Source: Alopecurus myosuroides
Lineage: Eukaryota > Streptophyta > Magnoliopsida > Poales > Poaceae
DNA length: 64,000 bases
NCBI GenBank assembly: GCA_028641055.1
Contig: CM054059.1
Coordinates: 50,353,682-50,417,681 of the forward strand
Reading direction: 5' to 3'
Part shown: in pieces, positions 25,587-36,820 of the stretch
Numbering within the stretch: position 1 is the stretch's first letter
Layout of the letters: each line of letters opens with the position of its first letter
Program-made: the position numbers and the translations under genes
Notes under the pieces: model-generated
What the model saw: only the letters and a program-made list of their open reading frames with translations
Told to the model about the DNA's origin: nothing
The model's database searches: none

Positions 25587-26860
25587 CTCAACAGAAATAT
25601 GAATTCATCAAATGTTTCCAACCACTCTAGCTAAGAAGGAACACATTACAGACAGAAATATAATGCTACTTAAGGACCTTTCCACATGCATAATGTACCA
25701 AAATATTTAGGGAATGAATATTTCGGTAGGATTGAGGACACACCATTAAAATCTTGGTTTTTAATCCTACCTCGCTCTTGAAACCTTAGATGTTGCTTCT
25801 TCATTGCATAACTACACTAAAATAATGTCTGCACACTGATCAGAGAGAACAAACATGACAATTCAAATGAAACAAATTTCTACCAGTGCATCAATGCAAA
25901 TTTGGACATTTCATATAAGGCCGAGCTCAAAGCTGACACTTCACGAGTTGGTAAATCTTACAGAATAAATAATAGTTAATGGGCAAGGATTAATCTATTC
26001 TAATCGTAACAACTCTGATTTCTATCGGGATTCATTTATATTCTACAACAAATAAATATAAGATCACCTATGTAGATTATTATACTTGTTGTCGCAAATA
26101 ACTAAATTATTCATATTGTTATCCAGTCTTGAATTTGTACTATCATAGGTAGGTAATCACATGATACTCAAAGCAGTGACAATATAACTACATATGTCAG
26201 GAAGTTGTAGGTGCGGTCAATCATTTGGCACCAATATACCATGTTGTTAATATTTAAAATCTTATAAGGATTTATATGAACTTAAAAATAGCAAGATAAT
26301 ATGAACCTAGACCATGCATTTCTTTGTTCAGCCACCTGTTTACATCTGCAATCACCCTGGAGACTATTACTACATTGAGTAAGAAAATAGAAGAGTTCTT
26401 TAGAAAAAAAGTAAGGTCCTTGTAACCAAAATGACACCACTGTCTATGTATTCCCCAAGGGAAGGTTGACGAACCCAACGAAAACAATATAAGGAGCTAA
26501 CCATACTTAAATTCTCGTAACTCGTCAAATGGAATTCTAATTCTTCAAGAAGGAGACAAATTACATCAGTGCCGAAGCTGTGAGGAATCAGGCGGTTATG
26601 TAGCAGATGCATGGTGAGTGAAAACCCTGGACTGAAGGCCGACAACTAGAGCATGGAGTCGTGAACTAGGTATTCCAGTCTTTCATTTTTGTAAACACAA
26701 CAGAAATTGATGTCACAACGAAGGTATTGCATTTCCTTCATGACTTTTATATAAACCAAAACAAACTAAACAACCAAAGCACACCAAAGAACACCTTAAG
26801 ATGAGTAGGAAAAAGGAATAAAATTACCTTGTTTAGTATCATTTTTGCGAGACCTTAATC
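25587..26860 (-). mobile_element. Continuation of the interrupted host repeat (probable Helitron body)
   Basis: This is the sequence that was contiguous with 8508-9848 before the LARD-like element inserted. It is AT-rich. A minus-strand stretch around 26400-26645 (81 codons) reads like fragments of a gene but matches no family I know. Helitrons often carry captured gene pieces, so it may be one. The Helitron 5' end was not located. Confidence 0.3.
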
Positions 26861-27118
26861 GGTTATCCTCCGGACTCCGTGTACGTGAGAGAAAAATAGA
26901 CCCCTGGGATTTTGTTTCGTCTAATTCGGAGAATATTTCCAGAAAAACTTTTCTGAAACCAAAACAGCATAAAACAAAAACTAGCGTTGTGGCATCTTGT
27001 TAATAGGTTAGTCCCAGGAAATCCATAAAAATGATATAAAGTGTATAGAAAACATGTAGAAATTGGCATGAAAACAACATGGAACATCAGAAATTATAGA
27101 TACGTTTGAGACGTATCA
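26861..27118 (-). repeat. Truncated 3' LTR of an Athila-type element
   Basis: This 258-bp piece aligns with about 32515-32771 (same order of motifs, ending GTTTGAGACGTATCA). On the minus strand the LTR starts TGATACGTCTC. Only the first ~258 bp of the LTR remain; the rest, about 1.35 kb, is missing beyond 26861. Confidence 0.75.
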
Positions 27119-27130
27119 AGCATCCCCAAG
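27119..27130 (-). promoter_or_regulatory. Polypurine tract of the Athila-type element
   Basis: The minus strand reads CTTGGGGATGCT directly before the LTR start TGATACGTCTC. This is the standard junction in Triticeae elements of this kind. Confidence 0.65.
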
Positions 27131-29883
27131 CTTAGTTCTACTCGTCCTCGAGTAGGTAAAATGATAAAAACAAAATAATTTTCTGAGGTGACATGCTACC
27201 AACATAATCTTGATCATCATATTTGTAAAGCAATTGTGAGCTAAGATCAAAGTACTCTAAACATAGGCATGATAGATATAATTTCAACAATGTAAACTTA
27301 ACAACCATATTGCAACATGAAAAGTAACACAAACAAAGGACCATGAATAATGATTTACTGAAAGATATACGTTTGTTTCGAGCATAAAGAAAACATTGCA
27401 AAGTGGTATTATGCTTGCCCTTAAAAGGAGAGCAAAACATAAATGTCAGGACACCTTCAAAGTTCAAGTGGTGACTAGAAACAAGTAATTTGAGAACAAG
27501 TAATAACACATCATGAACCAATCAATAATAAATCTTGGGAGTGATGCACATTATACTCAGAAAGTAAAAGAAAGGCCCTTAGCAGAGAGAAGTAGGGATT
27601 AACTCATGTGCCAGAGCCTCTTATTTTATTAAAACATATTTATTAAAAACTATTTTGAGAGAAGTGTACGTCTATGTCAACGAATGGTAATGAAAAACTC
27701 TTCATGACTCATGCCAAGCAAAGGGTTTAGACTTTTGAGAGCGGTTTCCGTCGTTTATTAGTTTGGCACTTCCCCCACCATGTTTTTCACAAACCAGGGC
27801 TAGCCGTATCCACGGGTACCCACCAACTTTCGTCAATCCATGGGGAAGTGCCTTTTTTGGTTATATTAAATGGCACCAGCTCTCTGCAAATTTAGATGAG
27901 CACATATTCCATACTCATCGGGTGAAAGAGGGAGAAAATCTTTGCTTGACATTAGACACAATAAACTTTAAACTACTTCCTCATGAGCTAAAACAAGGGC
28001 ACACAACAGGTATAATTTTGAAGGTTTTAAAGGTAGCACATGAGAAATTTAATTTGGAGCGGCGGTTAAATACCACATATAGGTAGGTATAGTGGACACA
28101 TTTGGAGAACTTTTGGTTTTGGGGAGTTGGATGCACGAGTAGAGCTCATACTTAGTACAGGTGAAGGCTAGCAAAAGACTGGGAGCGACAAATTAAGAGA
28201 GCAATAATGGCCAGAATCATGCATAGCGATAAAACCTTATTGATCAAAGCATAAATTATACTACAATCAAAAACTAAATGATCATAGAGGCTAAAGGTGA
28301 CTGGTTTGTAGTCATAACATTGTGTAAGCATGCGCCAAGTCAACCAAATAAAACATTCGAAGGAGAATACTAAAATATTATGCTTTGATATGATAAAAAC
28401 AACTCATAATTTCTTTCAATGGCACATTAAGCACTGTTAGCTGTTTGATACAAGTCATGCTACATTAATAACTACTAAGAATTAAAATAATATATATCAT
28501 GACATGATAAAGTCTAAGCCACAGTGTAAACAAGCTTGTTTTTGCACCGTTACAAGCATGAAATATTTTATATCTTTCCAACACCAGCACTTTATTTTAA
28601 ACAACAACTCTCCATATAATATATCTATGAAATAAGAGAGTACTACAACTCTACAAGAACTAACAACTCTGAATAAAAGATGTATGAAAAACATGAGCTA
28701 AAAAAGGAGTTGTAGTAGCTAGACGAAAATTAAGAATACGAGTATTCATATGAAAAAGCGGAGCGTGTCTCTCTCCCACACAAGAATGCTAGGATGCAAC
28801 CAAATTTATTGCAGCAAATAAAATAAAATAAAAGCAAACTGACGCTCCAAGTAAAGCACATATGATGTGACCGAATAAAAATATAGTTTCACTAGAAGTG
28901 ACCTGAAAAGTGCTGATGAAGAAAGAGATGCCTTGGGCATCCCCAAGATTAGACGCTTGATTCTTCTTGGAATTTGCTGGGATGAACCACGGGTACATCC
29001 CCAATCTTTGACTTTTCACTCTTCTTGATCATATTATATCATCCTCTTCTCTTGACCCTTGAAAACTTTCTTCACACCAAAGTCGAAGTAATTTTTATTA
29101 GAGGGTTAGTGCACAATCAAAAACTCACATGTTCTGCATGGACATAAGCATTATCAATACTTTCTAAACAGTAGCTACAACCATAATTTTTTGTGGAGTA
29201 AAGAAATCCACTCAACATAGTAAAAGAAAGAATGCAAAGTAAAAAAGGCAGAATCTGTCAAAATCAGAACAGTGTGTAAAGCCGATTTTTTTCGAGACAC
29301 TTACGTTGATCAAATAAAAAAACTCAAAACTAAAAAAAGTTTTGTAAATAGCTTAGGATCATGCCAAAAAAATTGCAGGTCTTTTAGTTATTTCTGGAAT
29401 TTTATACGAATTAAACAGTGGACAACAAAAATCTGTTCCTACGCAGAAATCCAATTCTAGCATCAACTTTTCACTGAAGACTTTACTTGGCACAACAATT
29501 CAAAAAAGTAAAGATACAAAGGGGTTTGTACGGAAGTAAACAAGACCTTGATTCAAAGAAAGAAAAAAGAAAAATCGCAGAAATAAAAAACGAGTTATCT
29601 CCCAAGAGTGTTTTTTAACGCCTTTCAGCTAGGCACAGAAGCAAGAAGATGCTCACATAAGAAATATGAATTAAGAAAAAGAGAGCATCAAGAAGAAAGT
29701 ATAAAACAAATTTAAGTCTAGCCCACTTCCTATGCATAGGAATCTTGTAAAGAAATAAATTAAAGAAACCCAAACTAGAAATCATGGGAAGGTAGGACAA
29801 GAGCAATTTCAAAACTTTTAACAAAAAGAAAGGTATTTTAGTAACATGAAAGTTCCTACAACCATATTTTCCTCTCCCCCATA

Positions 29884-31113
29884 TTATTTTTTAGTAGCAT
29901 CATGAACAAACTCAGCAACATAATTATCCCATAAAACATGTTTGTCATGGTTTAAAAGCACACAATTCATATCAAGCTTAAAAATAGTGGGATCAAACTT
30001 AAAAATGAAGACCTCTTCTTTCTCACTTTTAGCAATAGCAAAACAAGATGACTGGTCACTTTTAAAAGGTATGGGAAACATTATAGCAATCCTATTTTCA
30101 GTAGCATTATAATTTATAACATCAAGTAACATAAAACCATCATCTAGAGCATTATCATATAAATTTTCTAAACAAACTTCCTCATTATCATGCATATCAA
30201 TAGTTGGAATAAATAGAGGATTATCATAGGATTTATCAAATTAGCATGGAGTATCATAAATAACAGTAGAAATATCATTCTCACAAGTTTCATTCATAGT
30301 AGTATCAAGGTCACAAGTATAGCAAGTATCAATTTCATAAAAAAGGGATATTTCAAAAGAATCAATTGGATCATCACAATTATCAATATAACACTCATCC
30401 TCCTTTGGTAAGCATGGATGGCAATAAAATAAGGTATGAATTAAAGAGTTACTCTCATTGGGAGGTATACATGGGTAGCTACTCCATTCTCCCTCCTCTT
30501 GATCATCACTCTCCTCCTCTTTTTCATCCAATGAGATTCCAGATTCAGCAATTTCTTCTTCCATAGGTTCCTTCAAGGCATTAGTCTCTTCCTTAGGTAG
30601 AGAGCATTTATAAGTATATTTAAGAATATATCCATTTTCTTCCTTGTAATTATAAAAGAAAAATTCAAGTATATCGTAAATCTCATATTTATAAGGTGCA
30701 TCATCAATATTTTCAAGCAAATACGCAATTTCAAATGCACCCTTCCAAGCAATAAATTCTTCAATTTGTTCCACATTATAAAAGTCATAATTTCCCTTAA
30801 CATAATAAGATATGGTAACATTATCATTATACTCACATTGAAAATGGAGGTGTTTATACCTCCTATAGCAGCAAGATTTATCAAAGCAATAAGTAACATT
30901 ATAAGTAGAGCACAAGTTTTTAGCATAATTATGCAATTTATTAATTCGTTCCCATAAGTGTATCCCTTTTTGTGACAAGCGGTGTTCCTTATAATATTTT
31001 TGTTGTTCTTCCGTGAACCCACCTTGCCAATAAGATCTAGTTTTAAAGAAATCAACCATTGATAGCAAGCATGATAATAACAAAGTAAAGAGATTGGAGG
31101 TGACAGACCCCAT
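29884..31113 (-). pseudogene. Unknown ORF of the Athila-type element, split by one stop codon
   Basis: Read on the minus strand from the ATG at 31113, 18 bases after the primer-site region. The frame runs through a hydrophobic start (VTSNLFTLLLSCLLSMVDFF), a Tyr/Phe/Asn-rich middle (YYVKGNYDFYNVEQIEEF, YEIYDILEFFFYNYKEENGY) and an acidic run (DEKEEESDDQEEGEW). It stops at 30241-30243 (TAA) and continues in the same frame to 29884 (FVHDATKK at the end). One nonsense change splits what would be about 408 codons. I do not recognise a functional domain. It sits in the gag position but has no zinc knuckle. Predicted proteins of this type are common in Triticeae annotations, so it is best treated as a transposon-borne protein of unknown role. 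Confidence 0.6.
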
Positions 31114-31130
31114 TGCAGAAATCCTCTTCC

Positions 31131-31148
31131 TCCCCGACAACGGCGCCA
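31131..31148 (-). promoter_or_regulatory. Primer binding site, tRNA-Asp type
   Basis: The minus strand reads TGGCGCCGTTGTCGGGGA, one base from the motif complementary to the 3' end of plant tRNA-Asp that is characteristic of Athila-lineage Ty3/gypsy elements. It lies 13 bases inside the LTR edge at 31162. Confidence 0.85.
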
Positions 31149-31161
31149 GAAAAATATTGAT

Positions 31162-32771
31162 TGATGTGTGTGGACACACGTTCGTTGGGAGATCCCAAGA
31201 GGAAGGTATGAAGAGTGCAGCAACAAGTTTTCCCTCAGAAAGAAACCAAGGTTGAATCGACTAGTAAGAGAAAGAAATCACTTCTAAAGGTTGTTGACAG
31301 TTGATGTTGGCAGGACGCACTACCAGGCCCAGCAACAACGTGGAATCTGCACACAACACAACCAAGATACTTTGCCCCAACGAAACAATGAGGTTGTCAA
31401 TCTCACCGGTTTTGCTGAAAACAAAGGATTAGATGTATAATGTGGAAAACAGTGCTTCTTTGCAATGAATGAAAGGAGAACATTGATTGCAGTAAAAAGA
31501 AAAATGCTTTAGTAGGTTGTATTATCAGTGTAAAAGAATGGACCGGCGTCCACAGTTCACTAGTGGTGTCTCTCCACAAAAGATAGATAACATGTTGGGT
31601 AAACAAATTACAACTGGGACAGAAATAAAGGCTGCACCTTAGTGCATATGCAAGACATGATAATTACTTGATTACTATGAGATTCATGCGAACATTACAA
31701 CATAATACATAGACAGTAATCCAACTGCATCTATGACTAATAATCCACCCTCAGAACGTAATCCAAGCAGACTTTGGGTATTAAGTTGCAAGCAACAAAT
31801 TATTGCATTAAGTAAAGTGTGTAATGTAAATAATAAAATTATCCTTAGATAAAGCATTGTTGTTTTCTCCCTGATGACAACAGCTCATCCCCCATCTGTC
31901 ACGTTTCTGTCACTCGAGCACAGATGAAAGGGACGTATGAACCCACTATCGAGCATAAATACTCCCTCTTGGAGTTACAAGCATCAACTTGGCCAGCGCA
32001 TCTACTAGTAATAGAGAGCATGCAAGATCATAAATAACATAAACATGATAGATCTATAATCAACTTGACATAGCATTCAATATTCATCGGATCCCAGCAA
32101 ACACAACATGTAGCATTACAGATAGATGATCTTGATCATGTTAGGCAACTCACAAGATCTAAACATGGTGGCATAAAGAGGAGAATACAACCATCTAGCT
32201 ACTGCTATGGACCCGTAGTCCAATGATGAACTGCTCACACATCACTCCGGAGGCAGGCATGGTGATCCGGTGATGATTTGCCCTCCCGGCAGGGTGCCGG
32301 GAAGAGCTTCAGAACCCTCCCGCACTAGGGTTGACGATGGCGGCGGCTGCGGAACTTTTCGTGGATGGAGGCTTGGGTGTTTAGGGTTTCCCAGAGAAGG
32401 AGTATACATAGGCGAAAGGGCGATGTCGGTGGGCTCCCGAGGGGCCCACACCACCTGGTGGCGCGGCCAGGGGGCGCACCGCCCTATGGTGTGGCCACCT
32501 GGTGGCCCCCCTCCGGGTCTCCTCCGGACTCTGTGTACGGGACAGAAAAATAGGCCTTTGGGATTTTGTTTCGTCCAATTCCGAGAATATTTCCAGAACA
32601 ACTTTTCTGAAACAAAAAATAACAGAAAACATGAACTGGCGCTATGGCATATTGTTAATAGGTTAGTCCTAGGAAATCCATAAAAATGCTATAAAGTGTA
32701 TAGAAAACATGTAGCAATTGGCATGAAAACAAATGGAACATCAACATTTATAGATACGTTTGAGACGTATC
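31162..32771 (-). repeat. 5' LTR of the Athila-type element
   Basis: About 1610 bp. Plus-strand edges are TGATGTGTGTGGACACACG at 31162 and TTGAGACGTATC at 32771 (the final A of the expected end is missing or changed). A GC-rich block at 32260-32520 contains ORFs on both strands that I treat as shadows. The outer 258 bp match the truncated partner at 26861-27118. Confidence 0.8.
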
Positions 32772-33668
32772 TTCCCGCCCTTCCCCGTCGCCACCGACAA
32801 AGAAAGAGAGAGGATATGGTGACAAAAGTGAGAGGAGATAGCATGGGGGGAGAGAGAGGAGAGGACGCCATGTCCTTCCCTGCACCCGCGCAATGATGCC
32901 GCCCTAACCGATGCTCCACCGACGTTGCCACCTCGAAGGAACCAGCGGGATAAAGAGCCCCCTCACGCGCACGTCGTTTCCACCTCCATACGATGCTCCG
33001 CCGCAGCTGCCGTCTCGAGGGGCCAGGAAAGATAGAGGAGAGGACGCCCCGACTTTCCCTTCATCTGCGCGTCGCTGCAACCTCCACCTAATGCTCCGTC
33101 GCAGCTGCCGCCTCCAAGGAGATGACAAATGGGAGGAGAAAAGATAAATAGGTTTAACGTAGAAAGGAGAAAGAAACAGGAGCGCCACTGTCAGAGAGAC
33201 GTTGCGGCAAAAGGCCCACAAGCAACCATCTAGAAAAAGGCAGATGGCCTCAAATGAGCCGCTATCTACCAAGCTTACATCTTTAGCATATGAAGAACAT
33301 GCTAAAATGACCATAACTGACAAAAAAAACTAAATGGTGGACCAAATGGGTCGCCCGGTGGGTGCCATGGCCACAAAAGGCGGACAAGAGCGAGACGCCT
33401 GGCCACCCGAGCGGACCGAAGCGGACAAGCTTCGTGTCTATTTTGGGTCGTCACGTCGGAGTTACCCTCACAGTTGAAAGCGGCGCAAAAACTTTCCATC
33501 TATTCCGTAGAAATGGAAAATGAGAGGAAACCAATTGGGCCGGAATTTCAGTTGGCATGTTTTCCAGGGTTTTGATTTTGTTTCCAATTCTAGCTAGAAA
33601 AGCGGAAAGGAAAACGATATCGTAGAACATTTTGTTTTGATTTCAGCCCTACTACGGGTAGTTACTTC
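32772..33668. other. Non-coding flank with GC-rich imperfect repeats
   Basis: 32900-33130 contains two or three imperfect copies of a motif reading GATGCTCC(A/G)CCG(A/C)...GCTGCCG(T/C)CTC, giving GC-rich ORFs on both strands that I do not accept as genes. The remainder to 33668 has no recognised feature. Confidence 0.4.
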
Positions 33669-33951
33669 TAAGGGTTCCTTTGATTTGAAGGAAACATGGA
33701 GGAAATGTACATGGAATTTTTTTCCTATATGTTACTGTTCACTCCTTTGATTCATAGGAATGGTTCAAAGGAAAACTAGAGGAAAATTTTCCTACATATG
33801 TCAATTTCAAGACAAAACATAGAGGAATATTTTTTTTAACCCAGATCTCATGTTTGGACCTATGCACAAGGAACCAGGAAAGTTTTGTACATGCCGTCCT
33901 TTCATGCGCGTATTCTTTGATTTTCAAATCTTATGTATCAAAGAGGCCCTA
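33669..33951. mobile_element. MITE-like element, hit by a LINE at its right end
   Basis: The left edge reads AAGGGTTCCTTTGATTTGA and the right edge reads TATGTATCAAAGAGGCCCTA, whose inverse TAGGGCCTCTTTGATACATA matches it imperfectly. This is an inverted-repeat pair about 280 bp apart enclosing AT-rich DNA with TTTGATTCATAGGAA-type motifs common in grass MITEs. No clean target duplication is visible, so superfamily assignment is open. The LINE target duplication at 33940-33957 includes the right inverted repeat. Confidence 0.45.
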
Positions 33952-33957
33952 ATGTGG
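33940..33957. repeat. LINE target site duplication, left copy
   Basis: AAAGAGGCCCTAATGTGG, repeated exactly at 36821-36838 after the poly(A) end of the LINE. Eighteen bases is in the range made by target-primed reverse transcription. Confidence 0.9.
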
Positions 33958-34291
33958 GTGGTTCCAGAAAGCCCAAACTTTTAGTGAAGATATAGGTCCG
34001 CCCCAGGTGTGGCGGTTTCGGTGCTCCGTGATTTTCGGGCGACCAGTTAGGCGATTTCGCAGGCGATCAGATCTGATCGTCGTCCTCCTCGGTCTCCGTG
34101 ATCTTGCCTCAGCCCAACCCCGATCCAACCTTGGTGCGCTCCTGTGTTTAGCACCTGAGACCATGATCTGCTCGCCAAACCCTCCACCATAAGCCTTCTG
34201 CTTTCGCTTCCCCAGGGCGAGCAGTCGTATAACCACAAACCTGGGCTCCGCCCCGATCCGTGTGACATCCTGCGGATCGGGAGGCGGCGGG

Positions 34292-35806
34292 ATGGAGAAG
34301 GTGGAAGGTTTGATGAAGAATTTGCAGTTGACGTCGGAGGAAAACAGAGGGTTGAGGATTGGGGGCTCGGAGGAAAGGATGTCGCAGGAGAGGGAGGTCC
34401 AAGCGCTAGGCAAGGTGCTGTCGGAAAAACTGCCGTATTTGGAAGGGATGACCATGGCGCTGGGTCGCATCTGGTGCCCGCTGAGAGGGATACGGTGTAA
34501 GGAACTGGGAGACAATGTCTTCATGTTCACTTTTCTACAGGCCTCGGGGAAGAATAAAGCTCTCAATGAGGGACCTTGGATGGCGGGGAAAGATCTACTG
34601 ATCATGCAAGATTTTGATCCTTTAAAGGCTCTCGAGGAATATGAGTTCAACAAGGTCCCGATCTGGGTTAGGGTGTTCAAACTGCCGCTGGGCGAGATGA
34701 AGAAGGAGACGGGTGAACAAATTGGGGAGGTGTTGGGGGAATTCGTGGAAGTGGAGCTCGATGAAGATGGAAGGGCGATTGGAGAATATTTGCGGGTGCG
34801 TGTTCGCCTGGATATCAGGAAGCCGCTGATGAGAGGCATTACAGTTCATGTTGGTGAGAAGATGTTGGCCAAGTGGTGCCCTTTTGAGTACGAGTTCTTG
34901 CCAGATTTTTGCTTCACCTGTGGCGTCATAGGACACGTAGACAAAATGTGCTCGATCAAGCTAAAGAAGGGAGAACAACAGCAATTTGGGAAGTGGCTCC
35001 GAGCTGAAATTCCTCGAAGGGGGCAAGAAGCGGGGGGACAGCGGTGGAGCAGTGGCAGAGGTTCTGGAGGGAATATGAGCTACGGGTGGGGAGGGAGAAG
35101 CTTACCGAGTCGGAGTGATTCTGATTCATGGCGGAAAAAGGGGGGAGAAGCTAGAAGTAGTTTGGGTTCAAAGGAGACTCGATCGGGGGAGGAGGATACA
35201 GAACTGGAGGTATCAAGCCCACTTAAACTCCCAGCCGCACAATCCATGCCAGCCAAACTTGACAACAAGAAGGAGTCGCAGAGGAAATTGTTCCCCAATC
35301 CGTCGAGTCAAATTGATACAGCCACTGTGCCTAGCGTGGATGTACAAAAGGAGAACAGTGCTGGTGTTGCGGGGCTGGAGAAGCAGGACCCGTCGTTGTC
35401 TGTGACGGCCCAACATGGGTTGCCGGCCCAAGAGCCCACCATGCATGGCCTGGGGTCGGGAACCACGTCGATCGGAGGGGCACCCACGCCAGGGTTAGGG
35501 AAGGAGCTGCAGAACCCTACTGAAAATGCTGTTAATGTACACAAGAAGGGGAGTGGGGTTTTCAAGCGGAACAAGGAGGCTCGAGAGAGGAAGATGGGAG
35601 TGCAACACGGACCACCAATGCTGCTGGGCAAGGATGGTATCGGGGGGGGGGGGGGGAAGAGAAGTGACAGAGGGGATTCAGTAGAAGCTATCGAGAAGGA
35701 AAATAAGAAGAGTAGGGTGGAGCAGGGGACACTGGTAGAGAAGCTAGTTCCAACAACCACAAAGAAGAATGCGGGGCTGCCGGAGCAGTCCTGCGGGGAT
35801 CAATGA
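34292..35806 (+). CDS. LINE ORF1 protein, DUF4283-like with CCHC zinc knuckle
   Basis: Open from 34262. I prefer the ATG at 34292 (MEKVEGLMKNLQLTSEE), giving about 504 residues, because LINE ORF1 proteins of plants usually start near this motif. The first ~150 residues (FTFLQASGKNKALNEGPW, VPIWVRVFKLPL) match the DUF4283 pattern of LINE and retroelement Gag-like proteins. A CX2CX4HX4C knuckle (CFTCGVIGHVDKMC) lies near residue 207. The C-terminal half is low-complexity, rich in Gly, Ser and Lys. The stop overlaps the ORF2 start as ATGA. The frame is fully open, which suggests a fairly recent insertion. Expected role: nucleic-acid-binding chaperone for LINE RNA. Confidence 0.85.
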   Translation: MEKVEGLMKNLQLTSEENRGLRIGGSEERMSQEREVQALGKVLSEKLPYLEGMTMALGRIWCPLRGIRCKELGDNVFMFTFLQASGKNKALNEGPWMAGKDLLIMQDFDPLKALEEYEFNKVPIWVRVFKLPLGEMKKETGEQIGEVLGEFVEVELDEDGRAIGEYLRVRVRLDIRKPLMRGITVHVGEKMLAKWCPFEYEFLPDFCFTCGVIGHVDKMCSIKLKKGEQQQFGKWLRAEIPRRGQEAGGQRWSSGRGSGGNMSYGWGGRSLPSRSDSDSWRKKGGEARSSLGSKETRSGEEDTELEVSSPLKLPAAQSMPAKLDNKKESQRKLFPNPSSQIDTATVPSVDVQKENSAGVAGLEKQDPSLSVTAQHGLPAQEPTMHGLGSGTTSIGGAPTPGLGKELQNPTENAVNVHKKGSGVFKRNKEARERKMGVQHGPPMLLGKDGIGGGGGKRSDRGDSVEAIEKENKKSRVEQGTLVEKLVPTTTKKNAGLPEQSCGDQ

Positions 35807-36180
35807 AGCTCGTGTCTCAAAATTGCCGGGGGCTTGGGAACCAGCCGGCAATTAATGGCCTTCTTGATCTAAAGAGGACAGAAGATCCCGACATTCTCTT
35901 CTTGTCGGAGACCAAGCTAGACAAGAAGGAAATGGAGCGGTTCCGGTGGAAACTTGAGATGCCAGGTATGATTGTGGTGGATAGCAAGGGGAGGAGTGGG
36001 GGTCTGGCGTTGCTGTGGAAGAAAAGTGTGAATGTGCAACTGAGATGGACGGGCCGATACCATATTGACGTGGATGTGGTGGAGGAAAATGGAAGCAGGT
36101 GGCGGTTCACTGGCATCTACGGTGAATCACGGAGTGGCGAGAAAGCGAACACGTGGAGACTGCCACGTCATTCAGCGTGA
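35803..36180 (+). pseudogene. LINE ORF2 N-terminus: AP-type endonuclease domain, truncated
   Basis: Starts MKLVSQNCRGLGNQP and continues with ILFLSETKLDKKEMERF, the N-terminal motifs of the apurinic-type endonuclease that nicks target DNA in LINE retrotransposition (the Glu in SETK is a catalytic residue of the family). It reads to about TGIYGES and then runs into unrelated sequence and stops at 36180 after 125 residues. The rest of the endonuclease and the whole reverse transcriptase are absent. The ATGA overlap with ORF1 suggests translation by termination-reinitiation in the intact parent. Confidence 0.85.
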
Positions 36181-36217
36181 GCGCTCCACCGAGGAGGTCT
36201 GCCACGTCATTCAGCGT
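36161..36217. repeat. Short direct repeat at the LINE deletion junction
   Basis: TGCCACGTCATTCAGCGT occurs at 36161-36178 and again at 36200-36217, 39 bp apart, exactly where the endonuclease coding ends and the sequence leading to RNase H begins. It may mark template switching or repair at the deletion. Confidence 0.8.
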
Positions 36218-36790
36218 CACCTGCTGGAGTTCAATGGGAAGTCCAATGCGAGTCCTACTCAACCGTCAGCGCAACGATCCAGCACGGCTACCCAGGCTTC
36301 CTGGTCTCCACTCCCTGATGCATACACAAAGGTGAACTTTGATGCGGCCTTCATAAAGGAAACTGGTAGGGGTGCGTGGGGTTTCATCGCTAGAACGAGC
36401 ACCGGAGAATTCATCGCTGCTGCCGCTGGCAAACTAGTGCACATCCGGGATGCCCTACATGCAGAAGCAGAGGCGTGCTTAGCAGCTGTCGAGGGAGCTG
36501 ACGCCATTGGCTTGAACCGAGTTCTCATGGAGTCAGATTGCAAGAACCTAGTCTCCGCTATCACGTCATCATCATATGACCTTGCGCCTGTGGGCGTTCT
36601 GCTGAAGGAAATCAGAAGCACGACCAGACTGTCCTTTGATCACGTGGAGTTCAGCCAATGCAACATGGCTGCTCATGTTATTGCCCAGTTTGGCTTGTCC
36701 TCAGATAATCCTTGCACTGGCTGGGAGAGTGTAGCACCAGATTTTATTTCGAGCGTGGTGGCCAGCGATATTGCTGTGCACCTGGAGTAA
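36206..36790 (+). pseudogene. LINE ORF2 C-terminus: RNase H domain fragment
   Basis: An open frame covering 36065-36790 carries, from about 36320, a plant-type RNase H domain (RVT_3 family): KVNFDAAF with the first Asp, AEAEACLAAVEGA with the Glu, and MESDCKNLV with the second Asp. It ends WESVAPDFISSVVASD, a typical C-terminus of grass LINE ORF2. It lies in a different frame from the endonuclease piece, so no joined protein is made from ORF2 as it stands. Residues before about 36300 are shadow reading of the endonuclease or filler. Confidence 0.85.
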
Positions 36791-36820
36791 TGTATCGTTA
36801 TGTTTTCCTGTCAAAAAAAA

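Larger units (their letters stand above)
27119..31161 (-). mobile_element. Internal region of a non-autonomous Athila-type retrotransposon
   Basis: Runs on the minus strand from the tRNA-Asp primer site (31131-31148) to the purine tract at 27119. The only long reading frame is 31113-29884 near its 5' end. The remainder (27131-29883) is AT-rich, without ORFs above about 127 codons and without reverse transcriptase, RNase H or integrase motifs. It therefore looks like an element mobilised by proteins of another one. Confidence 0.7.
33958..36820 (+). mobile_element. LINE (non-LTR retrotransposon), internally deleted, with poly(A) and TSD
   Basis: A 2.86-kb element bounded by exact 18-bp duplications and ending in a poly(A) run. 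It carries ORF1 with a DUF4283-like region and a CCHC knuckle, an ORF2 start with the endonuclease domain, and a C-terminal RNase H domain. The central reverse transcriptase is missing. A full-length plant LINE of this kind would be about 6 kb or more. The intact duplications show that it integrated as one unit, so the deletion occurred either in the parent copy or after insertion without touching the ends. Confidence 0.9.

Noticed and set aside
27763..28086. 107-codon plus ORF in the Athila-type element
   Set aside because: It is antisense to the element, lacks any recognisable domain and no homologous frame is apparent.
30573..31226. 217-codon minus ORF overlapping the Athila-type ORF
   Set aside because: It is a shifted frame of the longer reading frame and begins in the LTR; its sequence is hydrophobic and unstructured compared with the main frame.
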